A stretch of 64,000 nt of DNA from Bradyrhizobium manausense (GCF_018131105.1 NZ_JAFCJI010000001.1:2542001-2606000); one strand, 5' to 3'; positions 43,964 through 54,978 are shown, numbered from the stretch's first letter. Notes: a model not told the origin generated them from the letters alone. Numbers and translations: made by a program.

Positions 43964-44416
43964 CTAATTCCGCCGCTGCCACCGGCCCCGCTCGTCGGCC
44001 TGCCAATAGGTCACCTCAAATCCGCGCGCCTTGCAATCCGTCCAGGTACTGCGCGCCGACGCAAGCGCGTCCGGATCATCGCCATTGAACAGCAGCACCA
44101 TCCGTTCATAGGCTTGCGCGTCCTCGGGCAATGCGGCGTTGTCGACCAGGAAGCGGACATTGGCGCCGTTCGGGTTGTCCGGCTCGATCGCCAGCACGAT
44201 CGGCTGTTCGGCCACATCGTTCACGCGCCATGTCGCATGCGGCAGGAAGGAATCGTCGCGATAGGTCCATAGATGCGCGTCGAGCGCGTCGGCGCGCTCT
44301 GGCGAGGTCGACTGCACCACGACGCGCCAGCCGCGCTCGCGCGATTTCTCGAGAAGCGGCGGCAAGACGTTCTCAATCGTCATGTTTTGCAGGTGGTAGA
44401 ACAGGACTTCAGTCAT
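43964..44416 (-). CDS. holC: DNA polymerase III chi subunit
   Basis: A 150-residue replication accessory protein that binds single-strand-binding protein and links it to the clamp loader. The N-terminal EVLFYHLQNMTIE and the middle PHATW segment (DDSFLPHATW) are typical of alphaproteobacterial HolC. It is six bases after the pepA stop, and the pepA-holC pair is conserved in proteobacteria, which supports the call. Confidence 0.9.
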   Translation of the reverse strand: MTEVLFYHLQNMTIENVLPPLLEKSRERGWRVVVQSTSPERADALDAHLWTYRDDSFLPHATWRVNDVAEQPIVLAIEPDNPNGANVRFLVDNAALPEDAQAYERMVLLFNGDDPDALASARSTWTDCKARGFEVTYWQADERGRWQRRN

Positions 44417-44422
44417 CTCGCG

Positions 44423-45922
44423 TCATTTGCGCTCATAGTGGTCTGCCACAAGGCGATCGAGCAGCCGGACGCCATAGCCGGAACCCCAGCTCTGGTTGAT
44501 GTCGGTCTTGGGCGCCCCCATCGCGGTACCTGCGATGTCGAGGTGCGCCCAGGGGGTGCCGTCGACGAATCGTTGCAGGAACTGCGCCGCGGTGATCGAG
44601 CCGCCGTGACGGCCGCCGGTGTTCTTCATGTCCGCGAACTGGGAATCGATCAGCTTGTCGTATTCTGGGCCGAGCGGCAGGCGCCAGACCTTCTCGCCGC
44701 TCTCGATGCCCGCCGCGAGCAGGCGCTCGGAGAGTTCGTCATTGTTGGAGAACATGCCGGCATGATCGGTGCCGAGGGCGACCACGATCGCACCGGTCAG
44801 CGTCGCCAGATCCACCATGAATTTCGGCTTGGTCTTCCTGGCGACGTACCAGAGCACGTCGGCGAGCACGAGGCGGCCTTCCGCGTCGGTGTTGATGATC
44901 TCGATGGTCTGGCCCGACATCGAGGTGACGATGTCGCCTGGCCGCTGCGCATTGCCATCGGGCATGTTCTCGACGAGGCCGATGGCGCCGACCGCGTTGA
45001 CCCTGGCCTTGCGCGCCGCGAGCGCGTGCATCAGGCCGACGACGCAGGCCGCTCCGCCCATGTCGCCCTTCATGTCCTCCATGCTGCCGGCCGGCTTGAT
45101 CGAGATGCCGCCGGTGTCGAAGCAGACCCCCTTGCCGACGAAGGCCACCGGCGCCTCGCCCTTCTTGCCGCCGTCCCAGCGCATGATGACGGTGCGGCTC
45201 GGTCGCGCCGAGCCCTGGCCGACGCCGAGCAGCGCGCCCATGCCGAGCTTTTGCATCGCCTTGACGTCGAGCACCTCGATTCTGACGCCGAGCTTGCGCA
45301 GCTGGCTGGCGCGGCGCGCGAACTCCTCGGGATACAGCACGTTCGGCGGCTCGTTGACGAGATCGCGCGCGATGATGACGCCGTCGACCACAGCACCGGC
45401 CGAGGCAAAGGCTTTCTTCGCAGCGGCCGCATCGCTGACAGCGAGCGAGATTTCTGCGCGCAGCGCGCCCTCCTCGCCATCCTTCTTTTTGGTCTTGTAG
45501 CGGTCGAACTTGTAGGCGCGTAAGCGCAGCCCCGAGGCGATCCCAACCGCCTGCTCGCTGCTCATGGCCCCGCCGGGCAGCTCCGCGATGATAGTCATGG
45601 CCGCGGAACCCGCCTTGAGTTTGCTCGCCGCGATGCCTCCGAATTTGAGGAAGTCGTTGGCTTTCAGGCCCGAGGCCTTGCCGGTTCCGATCAGGATCAG
45701 GCGCTCGGCCTTCAGACCCTCGGGGGCGAGGATGTCCAGGGCGGCGCCGCTTTTGCCCTTGAATGAGCCGGCGGCCGCTGCCCGCTTGACGAGTTCGTTC
45801 GCCCCGCCGAGCGCCTTTGATGTCGCCGGGCCGACCTTCAGAGCATCGTCACAGAACACGACCAGAATGCCACGGGCGGCAGAAGCCATTGGGACAAAGC
45901 CGACCTTGATGGCATCGGACAT
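44423..45922 (-). CDS. pepA: Leucyl aminopeptidase (M17 family)
   Basis: A 499-residue cytosolic metallopeptidase that removes N-terminal residues from peptides. The catalytic two-metal signature [14 protein letters not shown] is intact, and the Lys/Asp metal region [13 protein letters not shown] and the [10 protein letters not shown] block flank it. PepA can also bind DNA in E. coli; nothing here tests that. The ATG at 45922 has GAGGAG six bases upstream, so I reject the frame extension to 45961. It forms an operon with holC. Confidence 0.96.
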   Translation of the reverse strand: MSDAIKVGFVPMASAARGILVVFCDDALKVGPATSKALGGANELVKRAAAAGSFKGKSGAALDILAPEGLKAERLILIGTGKASGLKANDFLKFGGIAASKLKAGSAAMTIIAELPGGAMSSEQAVGIASGLRLRAYKFDRYKTKKKDGEEGALRAEISLAVSDAAAAKKAFASAGAVVDGVIIARDLVNEPPNVLYPEEFARRASQLRKLGVRIEVLDVKAMQKLGMGALLGVGQGSARPSRTVIMRWDGGKKGEAPVAFVGKGVCFDTGGISIKPAGSMEDMKGDMGGAACVVGLMHALAARKARVNAVGAIGLVENMPDGNAQRPGDIVTSMSGQTIEIINTDAEGRLVLADVLWYVARKTKPKFMVDLATLTGAIVVALGTDHAGMFSNNDELSERLLAAGIESGEKVWRLPLGPEYDKLIDSQFADMKNTGGRHGGSITAAQFLQRFVDGTPWAHLDIAGTAMGAPKTDINQSWGSGYGVRLLDRLVADHYERK

Positions 45923-46262
45923 GAGTAACTCCTCGAAAACATGGGGCTTTTTGTCGATCAACCGGTACGGCCGAAGGCCGGAGCTGAACGACGATTCACA
46001 GGTCTCTTCCCACTATGGGCGAGAAGCGCGGTCGATGCCAAGCACCGCCCGTGGCCGGGACGCCACATCGAGGGAAATATTAACCATATAGCGAGGGTGC
46101 CATGGGTCAGCCATTTTGTTGACGGATCAAAGGGATGGTAGTGAGAATGTAAGCCTCCGGAAGAGGTGATTGGCCGGCCTTGGGGATCCCTGTCAGGGGA
46201 TTGGTCGGACAGCCCGAATTCTGGTGCGCGTTGGGGTCTTGGTGGGATTCGTGCGGTAGCGC
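45923..46262. other. 340-base divergent promoter region of pepA and lptF
   Basis: No gene was found. The gap should hold the start sites for pepA-holC on one side and the lptF operon on the other. The strongest local signal is an AT-rich block, GAAATATTAACCATATAGCG near 46075-46094, a candidate promoter core. No FixK, Pho or EcfG-type motif was seen. Confidence 0.4.
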
Positions 46263-47432
46263 ATGGGGTCGATCGACAGGTATATTTTCCGCACGACGCT
46301 GGCGTCGTTTGCGCTCGTCCTGGTCAGCCTCACCGGCGTGATCTGGATTACGCAGGCGTTGCGCGGCATCGACCTGATGACGAGCCAGGGTCAGACCATC
46401 ATGACCTTTCTCGGCATCACCAGCCTGGTGATCCCGGCGCTGGTGCTGATCATCTCGCCGATCGCGCTGATGATCGCGATCTCGCACACGCTGAACAAGC
46501 TCGCGACCGATTCCGAGATCATCGTGATGAATGCCGCCGGCTTCTCGCCGTTCCGGCTGTTCTATCCGTTCTTCTACGCCACCTGCGTGGTGGCGCTGCT
46601 GGTCGCCTTCATCGCCGCCTATCTCGCGCCCGACGGCATGCGGCGGATCAAGCAGTGGGACGCCGAGATCACCGCCGACGTGCTCACCAACATCCTCCAG
46701 CCGGGCCGCTTCGCCCAGCTCGACAAGAATCTCACGATCCGGATTCGCGAGCGGCTGCCCGGCGGCATCCTCGCGGGCATCTTCATCGACGACCGCCGCG
46801 ATCCGAACGAGCGCGTCTCGATCGTCGCCGAGCATGGCGAGGTCGTGAAGAACGAGAACGGCTCGTTCCTGGTGCTCAAGGACGGCAATCTCCAGCGCTT
46901 CGAGGCCGGCAAGCGCGATCCTGCGCTGGTGGCGTTCGGCCGCTACGGCTTCGACATGTCGAAGTTCGGCAATCAGGGCCACGACGTCACCCTCGGAATC
47001 CGCGAGCGCTATCTGTGGGAGCTGTTCTCGCCGTCCGAGGACGACCCCGTCTACAAGCAGATCCCCGGCCAGTTCCGCTCGGCCCTGCATGACAGCCTGC
47101 TGGCGCCGATCTATCCCTTCGCCTTTGCCGTGCTGACCTTCGCCTTCCTGGGGGCGCCGCGAACCACCCGCCAGAGTCGCAACTTTTCGATCGGCTCCTC
47201 GATCCTCGCCGTGTTCGGCCTGCGCATGGCCGGCTTCGCCTGCTCGGTCATGTCGGTGAAATCGTCGGGCCCGGTGCTGGTCCAATACGCGATGGTGCTC
47301 GGGGGCATCGGCCTCGGGCTGTGGATGATCATCGGCGGCATCGTGGTCGAGCCGCCGCCCGGTCTGATGGAGGCCGTCAACAGGTCGAATGCGCGCATCG
47401 CGCGGCTGTTCGGACGGCCGGTCGCCGCATGA
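46263..47432 (+). CDS. lptF: LPS export permease LptF
   Basis: A 389-residue YjgP/YjgQ-family protein with six membrane helices and a large periplasmic beta-jellyroll domain between helices 3 and 4. It pairs with LptG and two copies of LptB to pull lipopolysaccharide from the inner membrane into the periplasmic bridge. The N-terminus MGSIDRYIFRTTLASFALVLVSL is typical. The stop overlaps the LptG start (ATGA). LptB and LptC are not in this window. Confidence 0.93.
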   Translation: MGSIDRYIFRTTLASFALVLVSLTGVIWITQALRGIDLMTSQGQTIMTFLGITSLVIPALVLIISPIALMIAISHTLNKLATDSEIIVMNAAGFSPFRLFYPFFYATCVVALLVAFIAAYLAPDGMRRIKQWDAEITADVLTNILQPGRFAQLDKNLTIRIRERLPGGILAGIFIDDRRDPNERVSIVAEHGEVVKNENGSFLVLKDGNLQRFEAGKRDPALVAFGRYGFDMSKFGNQGHDVTLGIRERYLWELFSPSEDDPVYKQIPGQFRSALHDSLLAPIYPFAFAVLTFAFLGAPRTTRQSRNFSIGSSILAVFGLRMAGFACSVMSVKSSGPVLVQYAMVLGGIGLGLWMIIGGIVVEPPPGLMEAVNRSNARIARLFGRPVAA

Positions 47433-48526
47433 GCATGCTCACCAATACGCTCGGGCGCTATTTCGCCGGCCGCTTCGTGGTCGCCGCACTCGGCGTGTTC
47501 GCGAGCATCTTCCTGCTGCTGGTGCTGGTCGATTACATCGAGATGGTGCGCAAGACCTCAGGGCTCGCATCGGCGTCCGCGATCATGGTGGCCGAGACCT
47601 CGCTGTTCCGGGTGCCGCAGCTGCTGGAGAAGCTGACGCCGTTCTGCATGCTGATCGGCGCCATGACCTGCTATCTCGCCCTCTCCCGCCGGCTCGAGCT
47701 CGTGGTCGCGCGCGCGGCCGGCATCTCGGCCTGGCAGTTCATCTCGCCGGCGCTCGGCAGCGCGCTGCTGATCGGCGTGATCGCCACCGTCGCCTACAAT
47801 CCGATGTCGGCGAATTTGCGCGAGCTCTCCAAGCGCATGGAAGCCGAGCTGTTCGGCTCGGCGCCCGGCGGCGGCATCCAGGATGCCTCGGGCTTCTGGC
47901 TCAACCAGGTGACCAGCGACGGCCAGACCATCATCAACGCGGCGCGCAGCGAGCAGCAGGGCGTCCGGCTGACCGGGCTTACGCTGTTCCGGTTTGACAC
48001 AGAGCAGCACTTCAAGGAGCGGGTCGAGGCGCGCGAGGCGACGCTCGAGGCCGGCCACTGGCTGTTCAAAGGCGTCCGCCGCTTCTCGCTCGACGGTCCT
48101 CCGGTCGACCAGGCGAGTCTGGAGATTCCGACGACGCTGACCGAGGCGCAGGTTCGCAACAGCTTTTCCACACCCGAGACTGTGTCCTTTTGGCAACTAC
48201 CGAGCTACATCCGCTCGTCCGAGAGTTCGGGGTTCGCGACAGCGGGATATCGACTCCAGTATCACAAACTGCTGGCACAGCCGTTTTTGCTCGCCGCCAT
48301 GGTGATGCTCGCGGCTTCCGTGTCGCTGCGCTTCTTCCGGATGGGCGGCGTACAGAAGATGGTTTTGAGTGGCGTGGGCGCAGGCTTTCTGCTCTACGTC
48401 CTGTCGAAAGTGACTGAAGACTTGAGCAAGGCTGAGTTGATGCATCCGATCGCTGCGGCGTGGTTGCCCGTGGTGGTGGGCGGCCTCACCGGCTTTTTGG
48501 CCTTGCTGTATCAGGAGGACGGATAG
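47429..48526 (+). CDS. lptG: LPS export permease LptG
   Basis: The 365-residue partner of LptF: six helices and a periplasmic domain that accepts LPS. The order LptF then LptG and the 4-base overlap indicate coupled synthesis. Its 3' end overlaps the lptD start by one base. Confidence 0.92.
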   Translation: MSMLTNTLGRYFAGRFVVAALGVFASIFLLLVLVDYIEMVRKTSGLASASAIMVAETSLFRVPQLLEKLTPFCMLIGAMTCYLALSRRLELVVARAAGISAWQFISPALGSALLIGVIATVAYNPMSANLRELSKRMEAELFGSAPGGGIQDASGFWLNQVTSDGQTIINAARSEQQGVRLTGLTLFRFDTEQHFKERVEAREATLEAGHWLFKGVRRFSLDGPPVDQASLEIPTTLTEAQVRNSFSTPETVSFWQLPSYIRSSESSGFATAGYRLQYHKLLAQPFLLAAMVMLAASVSLRFFRMGGVQKMVLSGVGAGFLLYVLSKVTEDLSKAELMHPIAAAWLPVVVGGLTGFLALLYQEDG

Positions 48527-51012
48527 TGACGGCCGTCCGCCGAGGACAATTGGCTGGCTGGGCGCCGCGCACCCTGTTGCGCGCGAACGGGTGCGGCTTG
48601 TCCATCCGCAAGCACGCGCTGGCCGTCCTCGCCGTCGCCTCGCTCGCCGGCATGATGGACCTTGCCGCGGTGGCGCCTGCCGCCGCCCAGGGCTTCACCT
48701 ACAATCCGCTGCCGCCCCGCCCGAAGCCGCCGAAGGTCGCCAATGACGGGCAGATGCTCGTGCAGGCCACCGAGGTCGACTACGACTACAACAATTCGCG
48801 CGTCTCCGCGGTCGGCAACGTGCAGCTGTTCTACAACGGCACAAGTGTCGAGGCCGACCGGGTCATCTACGACCAGAAGACCAAGCGCCTCCATGCCGAA
48901 GGCAACATCCGCATGACGGATGCCGACGGCAAGATCACCTATGCCGAGATCCTGGATCTCTCCGACGATTACCGCGACGGTTTCGTCGATTCGCTGCGCG
49001 TGGACACCGCCGACCAGACCCGCATGGCCGCGACCCGCGCCGACCGCTCCAGCGGCAACTACACGGTGTTCGAGAACGGCGTCTACACGGCCTGCGCGCC
49101 GTGCAAGGACGATCCGAAGAAGCCGCCGCTGTGGCAGGTCAAGGGTGCCCGCATCATCCACGACCAGCAGGAGAAGATGCTGTACTTCGAGACAGCGTCG
49201 CTTGAGTTCTTCGGCGTGCCGATCGCCTACATGCCCTACTTCTCGACGCCCGACCCGACCGTGAAGCGCAAGACCGGCTTCCTGATGCCTGGCTTCACCT
49301 CCTACACGGCGTTCGGCTACGGCGTCGAAGTGCCGTTCTACTGGGCGATCGCGCCCGACATGGACGCGACCTTCAGCCCGCGCATCACCTCCAAGCAGGG
49401 CGTGCTGTTCCAGGCCGAGTTCCGCCAGCGCCTGATGGACGGCGCCTACCAGGTCCGTGTCTACGGCATCGACCAGCTCAACCCGGGCAATTTCGTCGGC
49501 CAGCCGGGTGACCGTCAGTTCCGCGGCGGCATCGAGACCAAGGGCCAGTTCGCGCTCAACGACAAATGGGTCTGGGGCTGGGACGGCGTCCTGCTCTCCG
49601 ACTACTACTTCATGTCGGACTACCGTCTGTCGGCCTATCGCGACCCGCTCGGCTCGTTCCTGAACCTGCCGACGGATGCGCTGTCGCAGCTCTATCTGAC
49701 CGGCGTCGGCAATCGCAGCTTCTTCGACGCGCGCACGATGTACTGGACGAGCTTCTCGGGTAACCAGCAGCAGGTGCCGGTCGTCTACCCCGTGATCGAC
49801 TACTCGAACGTGCTGAACTATCCGGTCTTCGGCGGCGAGTTCTCCTACAAGACGAACTTCGTCAACCTGACGCGGAACGACGCGGCGTTCGATCCGATCA
49901 CGACGACCTCCAACACCTCGGGCCTCTGCGCAATCCTGTCGGCCGACCCCGGTGCCCGCAGCATGCCGAATGGATGTCTGCTGCGCGGCGTCCCCGGCAC
50001 CTACACCCGCCTGACGGCGGAGGCGCAGTGGCGCAAGTCCTACACCGATCCGTTCGGCGAGATCTGGACGCCGTTTGCGATCCTGCGCGCAGACGCGATC
50101 AACGCCGACATCTCCAACCAGCCGGGCGTGTCGAACTACCTGCCCGTCGGCGACACCCAGGCGTTCCGCCTGATGCCGACCGTCGGCCTCGAATACCGCT
50201 ATCCCTTCATCAACGTTCAGCCCTGGGGCTCGACCACCATCGAGCCGATCGCGCAGGTCATCATCCGCCCGAACGAGACCTATGCCGGCAAGCTTCCGAA
50301 CGAGGACGCGCAGAGCATGGTGTTCGACGCCACGAACCTGTTCAGCGTCGACAAGTTCTCCGGCTACGACCGCGTCGAAGGCGGCGGCCGCGCCAATGTC
50401 GGCGTGCAGGCGACCACGCAGTTCGACAAGGGCGGCGCCGTCAAGGTGCTGTTCGGGCAGTCCTACCAGCTGTTCGGCATGAACTCCTTCGCGGTTCAGG
50501 ACACCATCAATACAGGCCTCGATTCCGGCCTCGACAAGCCGCGTTCCGACTACGTCGCAAGCGCCGCCTACTCGCCGAACAGCACCTACACGTTCAGCGT
50601 CCGCTCCCGCATGGACGAGCAGACCTGGAACATCCAGCGCTTCGAGGCCGAAGGCCGCGCCAACTTCAATCGCTGGTCGGTCAGCATGATGTACGGCAAT
50701 TACGCGCCGCAGCCGGAACTCGGTTACCTGACCCGCCGTGAGGGCATCCTGACCTCGGGCTCGATCAAGGTCGCGACCAACTGGGTGGTGACGGGCTCGG
50801 CGCGCTGGGACCTCGAGGCCAACAAGATCAACCAATATGTGCTCGGCGCCGGCTATGTCGACGATTGCTTCGTGCTGGCGGCGAACTATGTAACTTCCTA
50901 TAGCTATTCTGCGGGCACCACGCCGCCCGTGCTGAGCCACGCGTTCATGTTCCAGATCGGCCTGCGCACGCTGGCGACCTCGACCGGCTCCAGCACATCC
51001 GGCCTCCAGTGA
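48526..51012 (+). CDS. lptD: Outer-membrane LPS assembly protein LptD
   Basis: An 828-residue outer-membrane protein. A basic N-terminus with signal sequence is followed by an OstA-type periplasmic domain (MLVQATEVDYDYNNSRVSAVG...) that receives LPS, then a long beta-barrel with alternating aromatic residues. It threads LPS to the outer leaflet with LptE. The start is a GTG at 48526 with AGGAGG seven bases upstream, overlapping the lptG stop. Paired Cys in the N-terminal region (CAPCKDD) may form disulfides, as in E. coli, but the spacing differs. Confidence 0.94.
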   Translation: MTAVRRGQLAGWAPRTLLRANGCGLSIRKHALAVLAVASLAGMMDLAAVAPAAAQGFTYNPLPPRPKPPKVANDGQMLVQATEVDYDYNNSRVSAVGNVQLFYNGTSVEADRVIYDQKTKRLHAEGNIRMTDADGKITYAEILDLSDDYRDGFVDSLRVDTADQTRMAATRADRSSGNYTVFENGVYTACAPCKDDPKKPPLWQVKGARIIHDQQEKMLYFETASLEFFGVPIAYMPYFSTPDPTVKRKTGFLMPGFTSYTAFGYGVEVPFYWAIAPDMDATFSPRITSKQGVLFQAEFRQRLMDGAYQVRVYGIDQLNPGNFVGQPGDRQFRGGIETKGQFALNDKWVWGWDGVLLSDYYFMSDYRLSAYRDPLGSFLNLPTDALSQLYLTGVGNRSFFDARTMYWTSFSGNQQQVPVVYPVIDYSNVLNYPVFGGEFSYKTNFVNLTRNDAAFDPITTTSNTSGLCAILSADPGARSMPNGCLLRGVPGTYTRLTAEAQWRKSYTDPFGEIWTPFAILRADAINADISNQPGVSNYLPVGDTQAFRLMPTVGLEYRYPFINVQPWGSTTIEPIAQVIIRPNETYAGKLPNEDAQSMVFDATNLFSVDKFSGYDRVEGGGRANVGVQATTQFDKGGAVKVLFGQSYQLFGMNSFAVQDTINTGLDSGLDKPRSDYVASAAYSPNSTYTFSVRSRMDEQTWNIQRFEAEGRANFNRWSVSMMYGNYAPQPELGYLTRREGILTSGSIKVATNWVVTGSARWDLEANKINQYVLGAGYVDDCFVLAANYVTSYSYSAGTTPPVLSHAFMFQIGLRTLATSTGSSTSGLQ

Positions 51013-51066
51013 ACCTGTTTGAACTGCCGGCCGCCTGTTCCCGATTGCGGGATCATCTCGGCTGAC

Positions 51067-52014
51067 ATGCGAGCGACAACCATGACGACCCGATTGCCTG
51101 TATTCCGCCTTCTCCCCTTCATGCTCGTCGTGTTGCTGACTCTCGCCGGCGCACCGGCATGGGCACAGAACATCGTGGTCATGGTCAACGGCGATCCCAT
51201 CACCGATTTCGACATCGAGCAGCGCACCAAGCTCGACACGCTGACGACGCAGAAGACGCCGAGCCGGCAGGACGTCATCAACACGCTGATCGACGACAAG
51301 ATCAAGATCAAGGAAGGCAAGAAGTACGGCGTCGAGCCCGGCGTCTCCGACATCAACCAGTCCTATGACGGCATGGCGCAGCGCATGCGCATCTCGACCG
51401 ACACGCTCACCAAATCGCTGGAGAGCAAGGGCGTGCGCCCCGACACCCTCAAGAGCCGCATGCGGTCCGAGATGGTCTGGACCAGCCTCGTGCGCGGTCG
51501 CTTCAAGGAGAAGCTGATCGTTGGCGAGAAGGACGTCGCCGACAAAGTGCGGGAGAACGGTGAGGCGAAGCTCCAGATCGAGGGCACCGAATACAAGATG
51601 CAGCCGATCGTGCTGATCGTGCCGCGCGGTTCGTCCTCCGCATTCCAGGAGACGCGGATGAAGGAAGCCGAGCAATATCGCGCGCGTGTCGGAAGCTGCG
51701 AGGAAGCCAATTCGTTGTTCCGTTCGACGCCGAACGCCACCATCCGCGACACTGTCACCAAGACCACCGCCGACCTGCCGGAGGCGCTCCGCAAGGTGCT
51801 CGACGACACGCCGATCGGCCACCTCACGGCACCCGAAGTGACAAGGTCCGGCATCGAGATGGTCGTGCTTTGCTCACGCAAGCCGACCACGATCGACACG
51901 CCGAAGAAGCGCGAAATCCGCGACAAGATGTATCAGGAGAAGTACGAGAAGACCCAGAAGGCCTATCTCGACGAGCTCCGCAAAGCAGCGATGATCGAAT
52001 ATCGCAACCACTGA
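51067..52014 (+). CDS. Periplasmic chaperone/peptidyl-prolyl isomerase, SurA type
   Basis: About 315 residues. The signal peptide hydrophobic core FRLLPFMLVVLLTLAGAPAWA is followed by a SurA N-terminal chaperone domain (NGDPITDFDIEQRTKL..., RQDVINTLIDDKIKIKEG) and one degenerate parvulin-like domain. It should help outer-membrane proteins such as LptD to fold. The ATG at 51067 is my choice; 51082 is the alternative. Its stop overlaps the pdxA start (TGATG). The lptD-surA-pdxA-rsmA order is the same as in E. coli. Confidence 0.88.
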   Translation: MRATTMTTRLPVFRLLPFMLVVLLTLAGAPAWAQNIVVMVNGDPITDFDIEQRTKLDTLTTQKTPSRQDVINTLIDDKIKIKEGKKYGVEPGVSDINQSYDGMAQRMRISTDTLTKSLESKGVRPDTLKSRMRSEMVWTSLVRGRFKEKLIVGEKDVADKVRENGEAKLQIEGTEYKMQPIVLIVPRGSSSAFQETRMKEAEQYRARVGSCEEANSLFRSTPNATIRDTVTKTTADLPEALRKVLDDTPIGHLTAPEVTRSGIEMVVLCSRKPTTIDTPKKREIRDKMYQEKYEKTQKAYLDELRKAAMIEYRNH

Positions 52015-53030
52015 TGGCCACCGCTCCCGCAAAGCCCCTCGCGCTCACGCTCGGAGAACCCGCCGGCATCGGCCCCGACATCACCATTGCAGCCTGGCTC
52101 AGGCGCCGCGAGCTGGATCTGCCTGCCTTCTATCTGCTCGGCGACGAGGCGATGATCGCGCAGCGCGCCAGGACGCTGGGCACAGAGATCAGGATCGCCG
52201 CGGTCAGCCCGGGCGAAGCCGCAACGGCCTTTTCCGACGCCCTGCCCGTGGTTGCGACCGGCGAGCGCGTAACGGCCGTACCAGGCAAGCCGGACGCTTC
52301 GAGCGCACCGGCTGCGCTCGCCTCGATCCGCCAGGCTGTCAGCGACGTGCGCGCAGGGCTCGCCAGTGCCGTCGTCACCAACCCCATCGCCAAGAGCGTG
52401 CTCTACCGCGCGGGCTTCCGCCACCCCGGCCACACCGAATTCCTCGCAGAGCTCGCAGCCACCGACGATGCCGGCGCGCCACAGCCGGTGATGATGCTGT
52501 GGTCGCCGCGTCTCGCCGTGGTGCCGGTGACGATCCACGTGTCCTTGCGGGATGCTCTCGCAGAGCTCACCAGCGACCTCATCGTCTCGACCGTGCGCAT
52601 CGTCGCGACCGAGCTTGCATCCCGCTTCGGCATTGCCCGTCCCCGCATCGCGATCTCCGGACTCAATCCCCATGCCGGCGAAGATGGGTCGCTCGGCCAC
52701 GAAGAGCAGACCGTGATCGCGCCGGCGCTCAAGGTTCTGCGCAATGACGGCATCGACGCCAGGGGCCCGCTGCCCGCCGACACCATGTTCCACGACGCTG
52801 CGCGCAACACCTATGACTGCGCGGTCTGCATGTATCACGACCAGGCGCTGATCCCGATCAAGACCGTTGCCTTCGACGACGCGGTCAACGTCACGCTCGG
52901 CCTGCCCTTCATCCGCACCTCGCCCGATCACGGCACCGCCTTCGACATCGCCGGCACCGGCAAGGCCAATCCGTCCAGCCTGATCGCTGCGCTCAAGCTC
53001 GCAGGCCGCATGGCGGCTGCGAACAGCTGA
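52014..53030 (+). CDS. pdxA: 4-hydroxythreonine-4-phosphate dehydrogenase
   Basis: A 338-residue NAD-dependent enzyme of vitamin B6 synthesis. [10 protein letters not shown] at the start, the [12 protein letters not shown] block with its metal-binding His, the [10 protein letters not shown] motif, and the metal-binding His/Asp segment [10 protein letters not shown] are all present. The gene overlaps both neighbours by one base (TGATG), so it is part of the lptD operon. Confidence 0.96.
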   Translation: MATAPAKPLALTLGEPAGIGPDITIAAWLRRRELDLPAFYLLGDEAMIAQRARTLGTEIRIAAVSPGEAATAFSDALPVVATGERVTAVPGKPDASSAPAALASIRQAVSDVRAGLASAVVTNPIAKSVLYRAGFRHPGHTEFLAELAATDDAGAPQPVMMLWSPRLAVVPVTIHVSLRDALAELTSDLIVSTVRIVATELASRFGIARPRIAISGLNPHAGEDGSLGHEEQTVIAPALKVLRNDGIDARGPLPADTMFHDAARNTYDCAVCMYHDQALIPIKTVAFDDAVNVTLGLPFIRTSPDHGTAFDIAGTGKANPSSLIAALKLAGRMAAANS

Positions 53031-53884
53031 TGAGCGCCATCGACGACCTCCCGCCGCTTCGCGAGGTCATTCGCCAGCATGCGCTGTCGGCCCGCAAATC
53101 GTTGGGGCAGAATTTTCTGCTCGATCTCAATCTCACTGCGCGCATCGCGCGCGCGGCAGCCCCGCTTGAAGAGTCCACCATTGTCGAGATCGGTCCGGGC
53201 CCGGGCGGGTTGACACGCGCGCTGCTCGCGCTCGGCGCCAGACGCGTCATCGCCATCGAACACGACGAGCGCGCGATTCCGGCGCTGAACGATATTTCCG
53301 CGCGCTACCCGGGCCGGCTCGAAATCGTGCATGGGGACGCCATGACCTTCGATCCGCGGCCGCTGCTTGCAGGCGAGCGCGCCAAGATCGTCGCCAACCT
53401 GCCTTACAACATCGCGACCCAGCTTCTGATCAACTGGCTCACCATCGAGCCCTGGCCGCCCTGGTACGACATGATGGTGCTGATGTTTCAGCGAGAGGTC
53501 GGCGAGCGCATCGTCGCACGCGAGGACGAGGAGGCCTATGGCCGACTCGGCGTGCTCGCCAACTGGCGTGCGGAGACAAAGATCCTGTTCGACATTTCGC
53601 CATCCGCCTTCGTGCCGCCGCCGAAGGTCACATCGTCCGTCGTGCGGCTGGTGCCGCGCGCCGAACCGCTGCCCTGCGATCGCAGGATGCTCGAGCAGGT
53701 CGCGGCCGCCGCCTTCGGACAACGGCGCAAAATGCTGCGCCAGAGCCTGAAATCGCTCGGCGTCGATCCGGCGCGACTAGCCGCCGCCGCCGGCGTCGAT
53801 GCGACGCGGCGCGCCGAGACCATTCCCATCTCCGGCTTTGTTGCCATGGCACGTGAATTGGCCGATATACGCAGCGAAGCCTGA
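53030..53884 (+). CDS. rsmA: 16S rRNA dimethyladenosine transferase (KsgA)
   Basis: A 284-residue enzyme that dimethylates two adenines near the 3' end of 16S rRNA. SLGQNFL near the start, the SAM-binding [10 protein letters not shown], and the catalytic NLPYN motif are intact, with the C-terminal helical domain after about residue 200. The start overlaps the pdxA stop. Normal length. Confidence 0.97.
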   Translation: MSAIDDLPPLREVIRQHALSARKSLGQNFLLDLNLTARIARAAAPLEESTIVEIGPGPGGLTRALLALGARRVIAIEHDERAIPALNDISARYPGRLEIVHGDAMTFDPRPLLAGERAKIVANLPYNIATQLLINWLTIEPWPPWYDMMVLMFQREVGERIVAREDEEAYGRLGVLANWRAETKILFDISPSAFVPPPKVTSSVVRLVPRAEPLPCDRRMLEQVAAAAFGQRRKMLRQSLKSLGVDPARLAAAAGVDATRRAETIPISGFVAMARELADIRSEA

Positions 53885-53909
53885 CAATTTATATTCCGGA
53901 GGAAAGAAA

Positions 53910-54968
53910 ATGGCGTTGATGCGTCGGCAGTCGCTGGTCAAATTCGATGCGCCCCTGTGCGAGACCATCGTCGATACGCCCAAGCCGCAAGGCTCCGAGG
54001 TGCTGGTGCGCATCGAGCGCTGCGGCCTCTGCCATTCCGACCTGCACATCCAGGACGGCTATGCCGATCTCGGCGGCGGCAAGAAGCTCGACACCACGCG
54101 CGGCATGACGCTGCCCTTCACGCTCGGCCACGAGATCGCCGGCGTCGTCGACGAAGTCGGCCCCGACGTACCGGCTGGTCTTGTCGGTGCGAAGAAGGCG
54201 GTGTTTCCCTGGATCGGCTGCGGCCAGTGCCGCGACTGCAAGAACGGCGACGAGAACCTCTGCGCCAAGCAGCGCTTCCTCGGTGTGGCCATCGACGGGG
54301 GCTTCGCCACCCACGTGCTGGTGCCGGACGCAAAGTATCTGCTCGACTACGATCCCCTGCCCGTCAACCAGGCCGCGACGCTGATGTGTTCCGGCGTGAC
54401 CGCCTACGGCGCGCTCAAGCGCCTGGTCGATCGTCCGCGCCAGCGCAACCTTCTGCTGATCGGTCTCGGCGGGGTCGGCATGATGGGCCTGTCGTTCGCG
54501 CAGGCAATGTTCAAGCAGCCGATCACGGTCGCAGATCTCTCGCCGGCCGCGCGCGAGACCGCACTGAAGAACGGCGCCGCCAACGCCTACGATCCGTCCG
54601 AGCCCGACGTCATCAAGCGCATCCTGAAGGAAACCGACGGCGGCTTCGATGAGGTCGTCGATTTCGCCGGCAACGAGAAGTCGATGGCGTTTGCGGTCGC
54701 GGTCGCCGCGCGTGGTGGCAAGGTCGTTGTCTCCGGCCTGATGGGCGGCCAGTTCACGCTGCCGATGGTGCAATGGATCTACAAGCGCCTGACGGTCGAG
54801 GGCTTCATGGTCGGCACGCTTGCGGAGGCCCACGAACTGATGGCGCTCGCCCGCGCCGGCAAGATCAAGCCGACGCCGATGCGCGAGGAGCCGATGGGCG
54901 ACGTCCAGAAATGGATCGATGAATTGCGCGCCGGCAAGGTCGTCGGACGCATCGTGCTGAAGAACTGA
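53910..54968 (+). CDS. Zinc-type alcohol dehydrogenase
   Basis: A 352-residue MDR-family enzyme. The catalytic zinc ligands are in GLCHSD and TLGHEIAG; a structural-zinc loop with four Cys follows (CGQCRDCKNGDENLC). The Rossmann GLGGVGMMG binds NAD(P). It probably oxidises an alcohol or reduces an aldehyde; the substrate is unknown. GGAGG precedes the ATG. It lies 25 bases after rsmA and ends at a strong hairpin. Confidence 0.9.
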   Translation: MALMRRQSLVKFDAPLCETIVDTPKPQGSEVLVRIERCGLCHSDLHIQDGYADLGGGKKLDTTRGMTLPFTLGHEIAGVVDEVGPDVPAGLVGAKKAVFPWIGCGQCRDCKNGDENLCAKQRFLGVAIDGGFATHVLVPDAKYLLDYDPLPVNQAATLMCSGVTAYGALKRLVDRPRQRNLLLIGLGGVGMMGLSFAQAMFKQPITVADLSPAARETALKNGAANAYDPSEPDVIKRILKETDGGFDEVVDFAGNEKSMAFAVAVAARGGKVVVSGLMGGQFTLPMVQWIYKRLTVEGFMVGTLAEAHELMALARAGKIKPTPMREEPMGDVQKWIDELRAGKVVGRIVLKN

Positions 54969-54978
54969 GCTGCCGCCG

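Noticed and set aside
48511..51822. A 1,103-codon minus-strand frame opposite lptD and surA
   Set aside because: It mirrors lptD, which has complete family motifs, a good ribosome site and coupled neighbours. The antisense product has no recognisable domain and shadows of this size are expected at high GC.
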